DNA of 60,490 bases from a virus: positions 1-60,490 of IMG/VR virus record IMGVR_UViG_3300010885_029854, one strand, 5' to 3'. Under the pieces are notes generated by a model. That model saw only the letters and a list, made by a program, of their open reading frames with translations, did no database searches and was not told the DNA's origin. Positions 10,372 to 19,202 of the stretch are shown here, one piece after another. Position 1 is the first letter of the stretch, and each line of letters opens with the position of its first letter. A program made the position numbers and the translations under genes.

Positions 10372-10776
10372 ATGAATAAACAAGATTTATATAATTTATA
10401 TAAAACTGACTCTGAGTTGATTGAAAGATGGCATATCCGATCTGGTGATGGAATTGAAGTGTGTGTAAATGATACATGGGACATAATTAAAGACCATGAA
10501 TTATACTTATATGATTTTGGTTATTTTAGTATCGATCGGGATGGGGATATAGTGCCTAGATTAGGTGGGTTTTTTATTAAACCTGAATATAGAAACGCTG
10601 AAAATAAACAACTACTGTATATGGAGATTTGTTCCAAAATGCCGGGAGTTTTTTTGAGCGGATTGCACAATAAGAATACTAGAGGAATTAGGTTTTTGTC
10701 TAAATTACCCGGTTCTGAAATAATAACAATTACAGACAATTATACATATTTTTGTTTTAGACAGGAGAAGAAATAA
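10372..10776 (+). CDS. GNAT-fold protein resembling T7 internal virion protein gp13
   Basis: 134 residues. The segment FFIKPEYRN, then MEICSKMPG, then LHNKNTRGIRFLSKLPG follows the layout of a GNAT acetyltransferase: a beta strand, an acetyl-CoA-loop-like region and the Asn-containing C-terminal helix. T7 gp13 and relatives are small GNAT-fold virion proteins located beside the ejection proteins, which matches this position. The usual Q/RxxGxG/A acetyl-CoA loop is not clear, so activity is doubtful. Confidence 0.55.
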   Translation: MNKQDLYNLYKTDSELIERWHIRSGDGIEVCVNDTWDIIKDHELYLYDFGYFSIDRDGDIVPRLGGFFIKPEYRNAENKQLLYMEICSKMPGVFLSGLHNKNTRGIRFLSKLPGSEIITITDNYTYFCFRQEKK

Positions 10777-11801
10777 TGCCAATTGGATATGCTGCAGCGG
10801 GAGCTGGGGCTTCTGTATTAGGTGGAGTTGTTGGTAATATAATGGCTTCAGGCGATAGGGCTGAGCAACGTAAACGTATGAGAATGGCATTAGAGGAGTT
10901 AAGGAAAGTAGGAATGCCACCTGATCTATCTGCTCCATTAATTCTTAAAGAGCTTCAGCGTCAAGGAGCATATACTCCAGAGCTTGAAAAAGACCTCAGT
11001 GATTCATTTGCTGAGCTTAAATTAATTACAGAAGATCAAACTCTTAAGGATGCTCAGCGTCAAGCCCTCTCTATGATGCAAAATCAAGGACAAGTTGGGT
11101 TATCCGCCCAAGATAGAGCCGCTATATCTCAAGTTAGAAATCAATTAGAAAGAGATTCACAAGCTAAATCTCAACAAATAATGCAGCAATTTATGGCTCG
11201 TGGACAAGGTGGAGGAGGAGCTGAGCTTCAATCATTACTTCAATCCGGTCAATCTACTGCAGAGCAAGCATCACAAGCTTCTATGTCTCTTATGAGTCAA
11301 GCTCAACAGCGTGCATTGGAAGCAGTTAGACAATCTGCTGATATTGCTTCTGGTATGAGGTCTCAAGATTACAATGTTAATTCGACTAATACTGCTCAAC
11401 AAAATGAAAGAAATCGATTTTTAGCAGAAAATTCAATTACTAGACAACGTGCAAACATTGGAACAACTAATGAACAGTTGCGTCTTAATTTAGCAGAACA
11501 ACAAAGAATTTCTGATTATAACGATCAATTAAAAAATGCGGAAAAAGCAAGACAGCGTAATGAGAAGGGTAGTCTTTGGGATCGTAAATTAAGTTATGGG
11601 TCAGCTATGGCTAATGCTCAAATGGGTCAAGCTAGTCAAGCTGGGCAACAAGCCTCTAATACTGCAAATATGTGGTCTAATATTGGAGGAGCTATAGGGG
11701 GAGGATTGACTGCTTACGGTAAATCTGAAGCAGGAAAAAAACCAGCGGCTGGAGAATCCCCTTATAATCAAGCATTTGAAGAATTAAAAAGGACATCATA
11801 A
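10776..11801 (+). CDS. Internal virion/DNA ejection protein with glycine-zipper ends
   Basis: 341 residues; the start overlaps the stop of the previous gene by one base (TAATG). Both ends carry Gly/Ala zipper segments (AAAGAGASVLGGVVGNIMAS at the N-terminus, SNIGGAIGGGLTAYG near the C-terminus) that could insert in membranes. The centre is a long Gln-rich helix region. This resembles ejected podovirus proteins that form the trans-envelope DNA channel. Function is inferred from composition and neighbours. Confidence 0.6.
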   Translation: MPIGYAAAGAGASVLGGVVGNIMASGDRAEQRKRMRMALEELRKVGMPPDLSAPLILKELQRQGAYTPELEKDLSDSFAELKLITEDQTLKDAQRQALSMMQNQGQVGLSAQDRAAISQVRNQLERDSQAKSQQIMQQFMARGQGGGGAELQSLLQSGQSTAEQASQASMSLMSQAQQRALEAVRQSADIASGMRSQDYNVNSTNTAQQNERNRFLAENSITRQRANIGTTNEQLRLNLAEQQRISDYNDQLKNAEKARQRNEKGSLWDRKLSYGSAMANAQMGQASQAGQQASNTANMWSNIGGAIGGGLTAYGKSEAGKKPAAGESPYNQAFEELKRTS

Positions 11802-11803
11802 AA

Positions 11804-12244
11804 ATGAGTAATAAATATCGGACTCCAGAAGAAATTAAAAAAGCTTTAGAAAAAATGCTTAAACGTCCAGAGCGTGTTGACGCAGCATCGGTTTTTGGAG
11901 AAGAAGACGATTCTAGTAATTATAGTGTAGAGAATCCAGAGAAGCCTTACTCAGTTCCTGCTCAAATTAGAGCTGGCGTCAAGAAAGTGACTGAACGCGA
12001 AATGGATACTCCTGAAGTTGAACAGGAGACTGATGATTCAGGCGAAATGAAAGTTCAAGAGCCTAAAGAATTATATCATGCAGATCCAGAGATTACTAGA
12101 ATGATTAGAAAGCTTAAAGCTGGAGAATCATTACAAGATGAGTCTCAGTCTGAAGTTGAGGATACTATACAAGATCCATCTTCTGATTCTGAAACTAGAA
12201 AAGCTGCCCTTGCCAAGATTAAACAAAAATACTTGGGCAGATAA
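11804..12244 (+). CDS. Small acidic/charged hypothetical virion-operon protein
   Basis: 146 residues, highly charged, with an Asp/Ser/Glu-rich middle and a C-terminal KAALAKIKQKYLGR helix. Low complexity suggests a largely disordered protein. It lies between two ejection-type genes in the late operon. No recognised family. Confidence 0.65.
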   Translation: MSNKYRTPEEIKKALEKMLKRPERVDAASVFGEEDDSSNYSVENPEKPYSVPAQIRAGVKKVTEREMDTPEVEQETDDSGEMKVQEPKELYHADPEITRMIRKLKAGESLQDESQSEVEDTIQDPSSDSETRKAALAKIKQKYLGR

Positions 12245-12266
12245 TTTAATTTTAAATAGGTGATAT

Positions 12267-14369
12267 ATGAGTAAAGTAAAATGGTCTTTGGATGATTTGA
12301 TAAAATATGCCAAAGATATTGATTTTGGTGATATCAAATCTCCTAATATTAAAAAAGGTCGACCTAAGATTTCTCCCCGTATTGAGCCAAATCCAATAGA
12401 ACTTGGTTCAACCAAAAACAATTTAGAACTTGGTGGTATGCCTTCTTCTGATGTCTCATTAAATGAATTTGATCTAGGTAAGGCTGACCCTCTTGCTTTA
12501 AAACCGGGCCGAAATCCTAAGTCTCCCTTTATTGAGCCAAATCCAATAGAACTTGGTTCAACTAAGAATAATCTAGAACTCGGCGATACTCAATCTTCTC
12601 CTATTGCATTGAATGAACGCGTTATGCCTGATATTACTACCCCTAGTCAGCTATCATTAGCTGATGATGTGGTTGAGTCAATCCCTCCAAAGGCTTCTGC
12701 TCTGCCGGTTGACGTAGATGCAGCAGGAATTCCTAAAAAGACTTCCGCGATACCTACTGAAATCGATGCAGCGCCAGTTCCCAAGCTTGCTGATCTTACC
12801 GATGACGCTGGTAATGTTATATCTAAAGAAACTGCTGAAAAAACATTAGCTGCTGTAGACAAAATGCCTGAGGGTCCATTAAAAGAAATAGCTAAAAAGA
12901 AAACTTCAAAATTGCGAAGAACAATGGAAGTATTGACGATCGGTGGTCTTGTTGGAGCAGCTGCTATGTCAGGTAAAAAAACTCCAGACACTGTTCCTCC
13001 GGTATCTAAGCTTAATTCCGCTATTGCTAAAAGCGATGATCTCTTTTCTAGTAAATCTCCAAATTATAATACTGTAGCTCAAGGCGAGGTTCCCGGTTCT
13101 TTTTCTGCTGAAGAACAGTCCAGTAATCAACCTTCAACCAAATCATTAGAATCTCAACAACAAAATAAACCCATCTCAAAAGTTAATCAATTATTAGAAG
13201 AAGCTGGAGGTACTGAAAATAGTGCTCAAGCAAAGGATGATAGATTAAATTATATGATGATGATGCAAAATGCTCAAAATTCTGCTAATCAAAATCAGTT
13301 AGGGGCTGCGTTATTAAAAGCTGGGATGCAAGCTGGCGCTGCTATTGCAGGACCGGGAGTAAAGGCTGACTACTCGCTTGCTGATAGCTTGGCTGCTTCT
13401 GCTGATAAGTCAGTGTCTAATGTTAAAGAACTGATGGCGACTGACATCTCTTCTAAGAAATTACAACAAATTCAAAATGAAATGGACGATGAAGCTAAAA
13501 ATAGCGATCCTAATTCAGCAATTTCAAAAATAACAGCGGCTGTGGGTAAAAAGTATGGTTTGGATATAAAAACTGCAAAGGAAGCTAAACTTCTTCCTCC
13601 TCAACTTTACAATTTATTATCTCAAGAAATCGCACATTCACATTCTGAATCTATGGCTAATAAAGCTCAGGCTAACGCTCGATCTTTAGCAGATAAAGCT
13701 CAGACTAATGCTATGAGCATTGCTAAACTTGAAAATGAGACCCGTGCAGCTAAAGAACAAACTAGTTTAAATGAAAAACAAAGAAAATTTGGAGCTTCTC
13801 TGCGTAAAGAAGCTACTTCTGGCGAACTGGGTAAACTGTATACCAATTTTGTAACAGGGCAAAAATCGTTAGATTATTTTAGTAATTTCATGAAAAATCC
13901 GTCAGGGTATAAGGATTATGGGATGCTTTCTGGCAGCTTAAGAGCGCTTCAAGGTGATAATTCTGTAATTAAAGAAGCCGAACTTAGATTAGGTAAGGCA
14001 GCTACTTCAATCATTGATAAAGGATTGAACTATATGGATGAGCTTGCGTCTGGTAAGTCCTTGCAGCCTGGTCAACGTAAAGAAATGCTTGATGCTGTTA
14101 AGATTTTGACAGCAGCATCTAAGAATTCTTATATGACAGGAGTTAAACCAATTCTAAACCAAGCAGACGCTGAGGGTATTTCTCATAATTTAATATTAGA
14201 CGAATCATTACTCTCATCTTCTAATAGTTCTGAATCACAGGGTTTAACAACTCCCAATACTAGAACTTTTAAAGTTAAGCAAGTACCCGGTTCAAAGGTT
14301 ACAGTTAAGTCTGGTGAAACATATAAGATCGGTGCTGATGGCTTAACAGGTGTGGAGATTCCTAAATGA
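12267..14369 (+). CDS. Large internal virion-type protein with N-terminal tandem repeat
   Basis: 700 residues. The first ~120 residues contain two copies of IEPNPIELGSTKNNLELG about 50 residues apart, then Pro/Ala-rich sequence, a short hydrophobic segment near residue 228 (GGLVGAAAMSG), and a long helical Ala/Gln/Lys-rich body. AQANARSLADKAQTNAMSIA near 470-490 is a short repeat. The stop overlaps the next start (ATGA). Length and position suit an ejection-complex component like T7 gp15/gp16, without detectable sequence identity that I can claim. Confidence 0.6.
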   Translation: MSKVKWSLDDLIKYAKDIDFGDIKSPNIKKGRPKISPRIEPNPIELGSTKNNLELGGMPSSDVSLNEFDLGKADPLALKPGRNPKSPFIEPNPIELGSTKNNLELGDTQSSPIALNERVMPDITTPSQLSLADDVVESIPPKASALPVDVDAAGIPKKTSAIPTEIDAAPVPKLADLTDDAGNVISKETAEKTLAAVDKMPEGPLKEIAKKKTSKLRRTMEVLTIGGLVGAAAMSGKKTPDTVPPVSKLNSAIAKSDDLFSSKSPNYNTVAQGEVPGSFSAEEQSSNQPSTKSLESQQQNKPISKVNQLLEEAGGTENSAQAKDDRLNYMMMMQNAQNSANQNQLGAALLKAGMQAGAAIAGPGVKADYSLADSLAASADKSVSNVKELMATDISSKKLQQIQNEMDDEAKNSDPNSAISKITAAVGKKYGLDIKTAKEAKLLPPQLYNLLSQEIAHSHSESMANKAQANARSLADKAQTNAMSIAKLENETRAAKEQTSLNEKQRKFGASLRKEATSGELGKLYTNFVTGQKSLDYFSNFMKNPSGYKDYGMLSGSLRALQGDNSVIKEAELRLGKAATSIIDKGLNYMDELASGKSLQPGQRKEMLDAVKILTAASKNSYMTGVKPILNQADAEGISHNLILDESLLSSSNSSESQGLTTPNTRTFKVKQVPGSKVTVKSGETYKIGADGLTGVEIPK
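12381..12585 (+). repeat. Two near-identical 55-bp direct repeats, 150 bp apart, inside the 12267 gene
   Basis: 12381-12435 and 12531-12585 both begin ATTGAGCCAAATCCAATAGA and differ at only a few silent or near-silent positions. They encode the repeated IEPNPIELGSTKNNLELG segment and look like a recent in-frame duplication. Confidence 0.8.
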
Positions 14370-16600
14370 GTGAAGAATTAGATGATGATATTGTTAGCGT
14401 TGAACCTCCTTCACAAGAAGAAGACGATGATATTGTTAGCGTTAGTCCTCCACAACAAGAAGCTTCAATTCTTTCTCGTATAATGTCTGGTGCTAAAGAC
14501 GCTACTAATGCCACATTAGAGGCTATCCCGTCTGTGATTGATTCATTATCAGATAAAGCCACTTCTGCGTTGGAAACTGCCCACGATTCTTCTGTAGGCT
14601 ATATTAAAGGCGCTACTGGAGGCGCAGTAGATGAGCTTGGTGGAGTAGGCGGGGCTTTAACAGAAGAAGCTATGAGAGCTATGCCCGGATTAGAAAAACT
14701 ATCCCGAGGCGGGATTAATCTTTTATCTAAAATACCCGGACTGGAATCAATGGAATTGCCTGACTATAACCCAGCAGAAGTAGATGAGCAATTAAAAAAA
14801 CAAGGGTTTACTGTACCAGAAGAATCGTTTGGTCAAAAATACAGAGGCTATCAACAAGCTTCTGAGCAAGCTCAAAAAGATGCCGAGGAAAGATCTCGTC
14901 TTATGTTTTTCTTGTCTCAGATTGGTGGAGGGATGGCAGCTGGTTCTCTTATGAGTCCAGCCTTGGGTTTCAGTAGCGGTGCTAAGGCTAAATCGATTTT
15001 TGATATTGCTCGTGATTCTGGAAAAGCAAAAGCCGCTTTAGAGTTGTTGGGTCGCGGAGGATCGGCTTATGTAAAAGGTCTGCCTATGAATATAGCAGAA
15101 TCGGTTTTTACTTCTGAAAATCAATTATCTGGACCTGAATCTAATATACCCGGCGTGCTTAGTGATGTTGTATCAGATTCATTATTTAGTATTCCAGCTA
15201 TGTTAGGAATTGAAGCCGCTAGTAATCTTGCTCCTGCTATAAAGTCTGCGGCAAAACCATTGACTACTAATGTGTCTAAAAAAGTAAACAAAATAATTGA
15301 CGCTTCGCCTGTATTTAGTGGGATGAAACATAGTTTTAACTACTATGGAGATGAACTTGGTATAAGTCCTCGTGATTATGAAGCTGTAAAAAAAGGAGTT
15401 CCGGGAATAGAAGGCGGCACTGCTTGGGGTAATTTAGATTTAAAAAGAGCCACGAAAAATGTTGATGATATATTAAAAGTTAAAGGAGACTTAGGTGAAT
15501 TAGTAGATGCATCTTTAACTAATGAAAATGCTAAAAAAATTAAAATCGATGCAACTGACATTAAGTCTGATTTAATTGCTAAGATTGATGCATTAAAAAA
15601 AGAAATGCCTTATTTTGATGAGGATCGAATAAGTAATAACATATTGAATACTTTAACTAGTCGTGATTATTCAAATATGTCCCCAAGGGAATTAAAAGAT
15701 ACTCTAGACACAGTTAAAAATAATATTGAAAAATTAAATAGAATTACCATACCTTCTCCTGAAATGCAGGATACTGAACGAACATTGAGGGCGTTTAAAA
15801 AACAATTAGATGAAAAATTAAAACTTGAAGTTCCTGATTATAAAACTGCAGCTAATAGATATTCTAGTTTTATTCAGACTTATTTAGAGCAGCCAATTAG
15901 TGGAAGATATGATCCTACAACAAAAGGCGTGTTTTATTCAAAATTAGCTACTGGTAAACAAGATGCAAAAGAAGCTTATGAAAAACTAATAAGAAGAACT
16001 GGAGAAATAAGCCAATCTAGTGCTGATTCTCGATCAGCTTGGTCTGAATTAATGAAGGCTTCTGAGAAATTTCATGCAGAAGAACTGGATAGATTAGCAA
16101 AAGGTAAAATTTCTAGCGTCGTGGGAATTGACCCTGATTCGTTTGCTAAGAATCTTGATAAAAACGCAATTGATTCTGCTGTTAGAAGGTCTGTTACTAA
16201 AAGTCAAGAAGGTACTTCTGGTGGAAAATTAAGTATACTAGAAGGACTTGGACTTGCTCCTACTGGAGCTGGTAACCTTAATATGATGATGCAAAAGATG
16301 GGTGTAGTTCGCAAAGTAATTGTAAAATCTGCTCAGAAACCAATAATTAAAGGTCCTGCTGATTTTGCTAGAAAAATATATAACGCCCCCGCTCAATCAC
16401 TTACTAATATTGCTTCTAAATTAGAGGCAAATGGGCCGTTTAAAAGTTTAGGAAGATCACTTAGAGAATCAGTAGAGTCAGGGAATGCTTATAAAAAGAA
16501 TGCAGCATTATTTACAATTATGCAAAATCCAAATGCTAGAGTTTTAATCGATGATAATGATTTGGAAGATAATGAATATGTCACAGACAGAACAAGATAA
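14366..16600 (+). CDS. Large internal virion/ejection-type protein
   Basis: 744 residues, overlapping the previous gene by 4 bases (ATGA). It starts with an acidic internal repeat (DDDIVSVEPPSQEE, DDDIVSVSPPQQE). It then has Gly/Ala-rich amphipathic segments (IKGATGGAVDELGGVGGAL; FFLSQIGGGMAAGSLMSPAL) that could associate with membranes, followed by a long Lys/Glu-rich helical region. Composition and position match a podovirus ejection protein. No peptidoglycan hydrolase motif is visible in it. Confidence 0.6.
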   Translation: MSEELDDDIVSVEPPSQEEDDDIVSVSPPQQEASILSRIMSGAKDATNATLEAIPSVIDSLSDKATSALETAHDSSVGYIKGATGGAVDELGGVGGALTEEAMRAMPGLEKLSRGGINLLSKIPGLESMELPDYNPAEVDEQLKKQGFTVPEESFGQKYRGYQQASEQAQKDAEERSRLMFFLSQIGGGMAAGSLMSPALGFSSGAKAKSIFDIARDSGKAKAALELLGRGGSAYVKGLPMNIAESVFTSENQLSGPESNIPGVLSDVVSDSLFSIPAMLGIEAASNLAPAIKSAAKPLTTNVSKKVNKIIDASPVFSGMKHSFNYYGDELGISPRDYEAVKKGVPGIEGGTAWGNLDLKRATKNVDDILKVKGDLGELVDASLTNENAKKIKIDATDIKSDLIAKIDALKKEMPYFDEDRISNNILNTLTSRDYSNMSPRELKDTLDTVKNNIEKLNRITIPSPEMQDTERTLRAFKKQLDEKLKLEVPDYKTAANRYSSFIQTYLEQPISGRYDPTTKGVFYSKLATGKQDAKEAYEKLIRRTGEISQSSADSRSAWSELMKASEKFHAEELDRLAKGKISSVVGIDPDSFAKNLDKNAIDSAVRRSVTKSQEGTSGGKLSILEGLGLAPTGAGNLNMMMQKMGVVRKVIVKSAQKPIIKGPADFARKIYNAPAQSLTNIASKLEANGPFKSLGRSLRESVESGNAYKKNAALFTIMQNPNARVLIDDNDLEDNEYVTDRTR

Positions 16601-16616
16601 CCGTAGGGGATTACGT

Positions 16617-17009
16617 ATGAAAGATTATATAATGGGGCTTGTAGTCTCTACCGTTGCAGTATTCGCACCTATTCAGGCTGTATTAATTGTAACAGGAATC
16701 TTAATATTTGCAGATCTAATTACTGGCGTTATGGCTTCTAGAAAGAAAGGTCAACCAATCACATCTGCTGGACTTAGAAGAACAGTAACAAAGATTGCAA
16801 TTTACAATACTGCTATAGTAGTGGGGTTTTTAGCTGAAACGTATATGCTTGAGGGGTTTATTCCTATTTCTAAAATTGCTTCAGGTTTAATTGCTGTAGT
16901 AGAAATGGCTAGCTTGTATGAAAATTTAAATGTATTGAATGGCTCAAATATTTTTAATGCTCTGATTGAACGATTGGGTTCAGTTAATGACAAATCTAAG
17001 GATCAATAA
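16617..17009 (+). CDS. Holin (phage holin with two to three membrane segments)
   Basis: From the ATG at 16617 (AGGGGA ribosome binding site 8 bases upstream) the protein is 130 residues. The frame is open to 16551, but earlier ATGs overlap the previous gene and have weaker signals. Hydrophobic segments lie at about 4-36 (VVSTVAVFAPIQAVLIVTGI), 60-77 and 84-100. The segment FADLITGVMASRKKG, then ITSAGLRRTVTKIAIY, is typical of a widespread phage holin family that permeabilises the inner membrane at lysis. The endolysin is far away at 56.7 kb. Confidence 0.8.
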   Translation: MKDYIMGLVVSTVAVFAPIQAVLIVTGILIFADLITGVMASRKKGQPITSAGLRRTVTKIAIYNTAIVVGFLAETYMLEGFIPISKIASGLIAVVEMASLYENLNVLNGSNIFNALIERLGSVNDKSKDQ

Positions 17010-17266
17010 TGAACCCAAGTTTAATTAGACTATTAGCATTATTAGCACAGGGCGGAATGGTCGCCGGTGGAGTAGGAATGCTAGCCGATAAAGATAAAAA
17101 TAAACTAGATAAGAAACACGATAGTTATCAAGATTATTTACAAGATGAAGAAATTCCAATTGAAGAAAGAATGCAGAGAGTCGAGGATGTTCAGGCTAAT
17201 AAGTATAAAGATTCTGCTGCTCATAAAGCTAAATTACAAGCTCTAAAAAACTTAAGAGGACAATAA
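17009..17266 (+). CDS. Small protein with N-terminal membrane segment
   Basis: 85 residues, coupled to the holin by TAATG. Residues 5-27 are hydrophobic (LIRLLALLAQGGMVAGGVGM), followed by a charged, helical, Lys/Asp/Glu-rich tail. It may be an accessory lysis protein because of its place behind the holin, or a virion membrane protein. Not a recognised family. Confidence 0.65.
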   Translation: MNPSLIRLLALLAQGGMVAGGVGMLADKDKNKLDKKHDSYQDYLQDEEIPIEERMQRVEDVQANKYKDSAAHKAKLQALKNLRGQ

Positions 17267-17269
17267 TAT

Positions 17270-17602
17270 ATGGACTTAAAACAAGTATTGGAATATTTAA
17301 AGTCAAGAACTCAAGCCGGTCGCGATTCTCAAGAGTTAGATGAAATGGAACAAATGCGTCAAGCTGGTATTGATGCTAGAGAAAATTATGAATCTTCGCC
17401 AGCAAGAGAGGCTGCTGAACAAAGACAAATGCAGAGAGCCTTAGCTGAGAATCAAGAAATGTATATGGCTCCACAAAGACAAGCAGAGTCTGCAGAAAGA
17501 CAGCAAAATGCTGATGCTGATAAACTATTCTATCAACAAGAAGAAGCTAAGAAAGAAGAGAGATATAGAAAATTAAGAGATTCTATGAATAAAAATCGTT
17601 AA
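17270..17602 (+). CDS. Gln/Glu/Arg-rich coiled-coil protein
   Basis: 110 residues, almost entirely charged and Gln-rich (EQRQMQRALAENQEMY; QAESAERQQNADADK), predicted helical. It is the last plus-strand gene of the late block and its stop overlaps the stop of the convergent minus-strand gene by a few bases, leaving no room for a hairpin terminator. Function unknown. Confidence 0.65.
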   Translation: MDLKQVLEYLKSRTQAGRDSQELDEMEQMRQAGIDARENYESSPAREAAEQRQMQRALAENQEMYMAPQRQAESAERQQNADADKLFYQQEEAKKEERYRKLRDSMNKNR

Positions 17603-18024
17603 TCTACCTCAGTATCATCTGCATCATTATCATATATAAGTCTTTCCATCTCTTGGTCGTTCTCGATTAGATTCAATCTATTCTGTGCAGCTTCTTCAGT
17701 ATACCAACACCTGTTCCTAGAATTGTTTCTATCGTTACAGATCTTTCTTTCTTTAGCATTTAAATGAAATACGGCATGTTGTGTATCTGCATCATTGTAT
17801 TCTTTCATGAATTGATTCATCCACGCCTTCTCTTCATTATTTAATAAATGAGCATAACTTGCAACATCCTCTACTTCTTCTCTACGCTTTACTAATGAAA
17901 CGCTAGGTTCTAAGTATGGATGAGCAAAGTCTGATCTACGCTGTCTCTTCTGATTTGGAGATGCTTTCCTTCTTACTCCGCCTCGTTTTTTGCCTTGCTT
18001 CTCTGATAACATTTTTTTCCTCAT
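17599..18024 (-). CDS. Conserved phage protein of unknown function
   Basis: 141 residues. A basic N-terminus (KQGKKRGGVRRK) precedes LNNEEKAWMNQFMKEYNDAD and KICNDRNNSRNRCWYT, a layout I have seen in other phage proteins of unknown role. The first ~30 codons overlap the end of the upstream gene in another frame (17936-18024), so translation may be coupled to it. It is the most distal gene of the minus-strand block. Confidence 0.6.
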   Translation of the reverse strand: MRKKMLSEKQGKKRGGVRRKASPNQKRQRRSDFAHPYLEPSVSLVKRREEVEDVASYAHLLNNEEKAWMNQFMKEYNDADTQHAVFHLNAKERKICNDRNNSRNRCWYTEEAAQNRLNLIENDQEMERLIYDNDADDTEVD

Positions 18025-18619
18025 TTGATAATATACTATATGTATCTTGATCTACTTTAAACCAAAGAGATCGATTCCCTTTAATTCGTTTATTTTGAAA
18101 ATGTAGTTTTAAAAACTTATGATAATTAACGTAACCTAACTTAGGATTGACTCTTCTTGATTTGCAGAAATCCTTATAGATATAAAATAAAACAAATCCT
18201 TCCACCCATTTACTACCAGTCTTTACTTGTTTTTCTGTAATAAACCAATTAAAATGTTTCTGATAGATCAAGCTCTTTGTCTTATCTCTTTTTGCAGTCT
18301 CTGAATAAATATACTTAGATATAGCAAAGTTATCATAGTTTATGTAATAATAAAGGGTTGACTTGTCTGTAATATACTCACCCACCTTAGTACTGAATTC
18401 ATTTATGAGTATGGCGTTTTTAGAATATGTCTTGTATAATTTATATAAAAGTTTTTTAGATACTGGAACATTTCCAGGAGTTATTCCGTAGTTAGTTAGA
18501 AATGGAACTACGTCATTTGTGTATTCCAAAATTTGTTCAGTTGGTTCTGGTTCTGATGAACCGAGTAGATTTATTAATTCTTCGTAGGATAATTGGGAGG
18601 GTAGGATTTTTGTCGCCAT
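17936..18619 (-). CDS. Hypothetical protein, Lys/Tyr-rich
   Basis: 227 residues, rich in Lys and Tyr, mixed secondary structure, ending in a basic Ser/Lys/Glu tail. Its ATG lies at the stop of the preceding spanin-like gene. No motif recognised. Confidence 0.7.
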   Translation of the reverse strand: MATKILPSQLSYEELINLLGSSEPEPTEQILEYTNDVVPFLTNYGITPGNVPVSKKLLYKLYKTYSKNAILINEFSTKVGEYITDKSTLYYYINYDNFAISKYIYSETAKRDKTKSLIYQKHFNWFITEKQVKTGSKWVEGFVLFYIYKDFCKSRRVNPKLGYVNYHKFLKLHFQNKRIKGNRSLWFKVDQDTYSILSNEEKNVIREARQKTRRSKKESISKSEETA

Positions 18620-19017
18620 TACTTAGCAAGACTCCCTGCTCCGTATACTGCAATGCCTGTCGCTAGAACTCCTAGTCCAAACCAAACATATTGCATAGTA
18701 TTTGACGATTGTTCACTTACCAGAAGTCGTTGATTTTGCTTTCTATAGAGTTCAATTTCCGTTTCTTTAAGTTGAATAATCTGCTGTAGATTTGAGCTTT
18801 TGTATAATTGTGATTGAAGGAGGATCTTAGTCTTATCGGATTCGAGAATATCGTTCCTGAGGTCCTTCGCTTTACTCTCAGTGAAAAGTAATCCATCAAA
18901 AGGAGCCGGGCTGTTTTTGTTGATAAAAACCACATCACTGTCCGCCTTTACGGTTGTTGAAAAAATCAGCAAGAGCATTACCAACGAGTTCAATATTCTG
19001 TTCTTTTGTAATTTCAT
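18619..19017 (-). CDS. Exported/membrane protein with APFDG motif and C-terminal membrane segment (possible lysis protein)
   Basis: The frame opens at 19053, but MKLQKNR at 19017 gives a clean signal peptide (SLVMLLLIFSTTVKA) with likely cleavage before DSD. The mature protein has VFINKNSPAPFDGLLFT, then a coiled-coil (LKETEIELYRKQNQRL), and a C-terminal membrane helix (VWFGLGVLATGIAVYGAG). The start is nested in the end of the upstream spanin-like gene in another frame, an arrangement known from spanin pairs. No lipobox cysteine is present, so it is not a classical o-spanin. Confidence 0.6.
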   Translation of the reverse strand: MKLQKNRILNSLVMLLLIFSTTVKADSDVVFINKNSPAPFDGLLFTESKAKDLRNDILESDKTKILLQSQLYKSSNLQQIIQLKETEIELYRKQNQRLLVSEQSSNTMQYVWFGLGVLATGIAVYGAGSLAK

Positions 19018-19201
19018 TAACTGCACCTTGGGTTTTCTTTTCTTCTTCAGCACTAGCTTTAGTTAATTCAGCAGTTTTTTCTTTTATGCTTTTAACTTTT
19101 TGTTCTAGCTCGTTTTGCTTTTTATTATTATTAAATTTGTTAAATTGCGACAAAAGGAATAATCCACCAATCGCACCAAATAAAACTACTACAAGATCCA
19201 T
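18935..19201 (-). CDS. i-spanin-like protein: N-terminal membrane helix plus coiled coil
   Basis: The start at 19201 (MDLVVVLFG) has a GGAAGAG ribosome binding site 5 bases upstream, better than the ATG at 19228. 88 residues: a membrane helix (VVVLFGAIGGLFLLSQF) and then a Lys/Glu/Gln coiled coil, the layout of Rz-type i-spanins that act in the periplasm. The following gene starts inside its 3' end. The assignment rests on topology only. Confidence 0.5.
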   Translation of the reverse strand: MDLVVVLFGAIGGLFLLSQFNKFNNNKKQNELEQKVKSIKEKTAELTKASAEEEKKTQGAVNEITKEQNIELVGNALADFFNNRKGGQ

Positions 19202-19202
19202 A

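Noticed and set aside
12647-12991. Minus-strand 114-codon frame opposite the 12267 gene
   Set aside because: Low-complexity Ser/Ala shadow caused by the Pro/Ala-rich plus-strand coding sequence.
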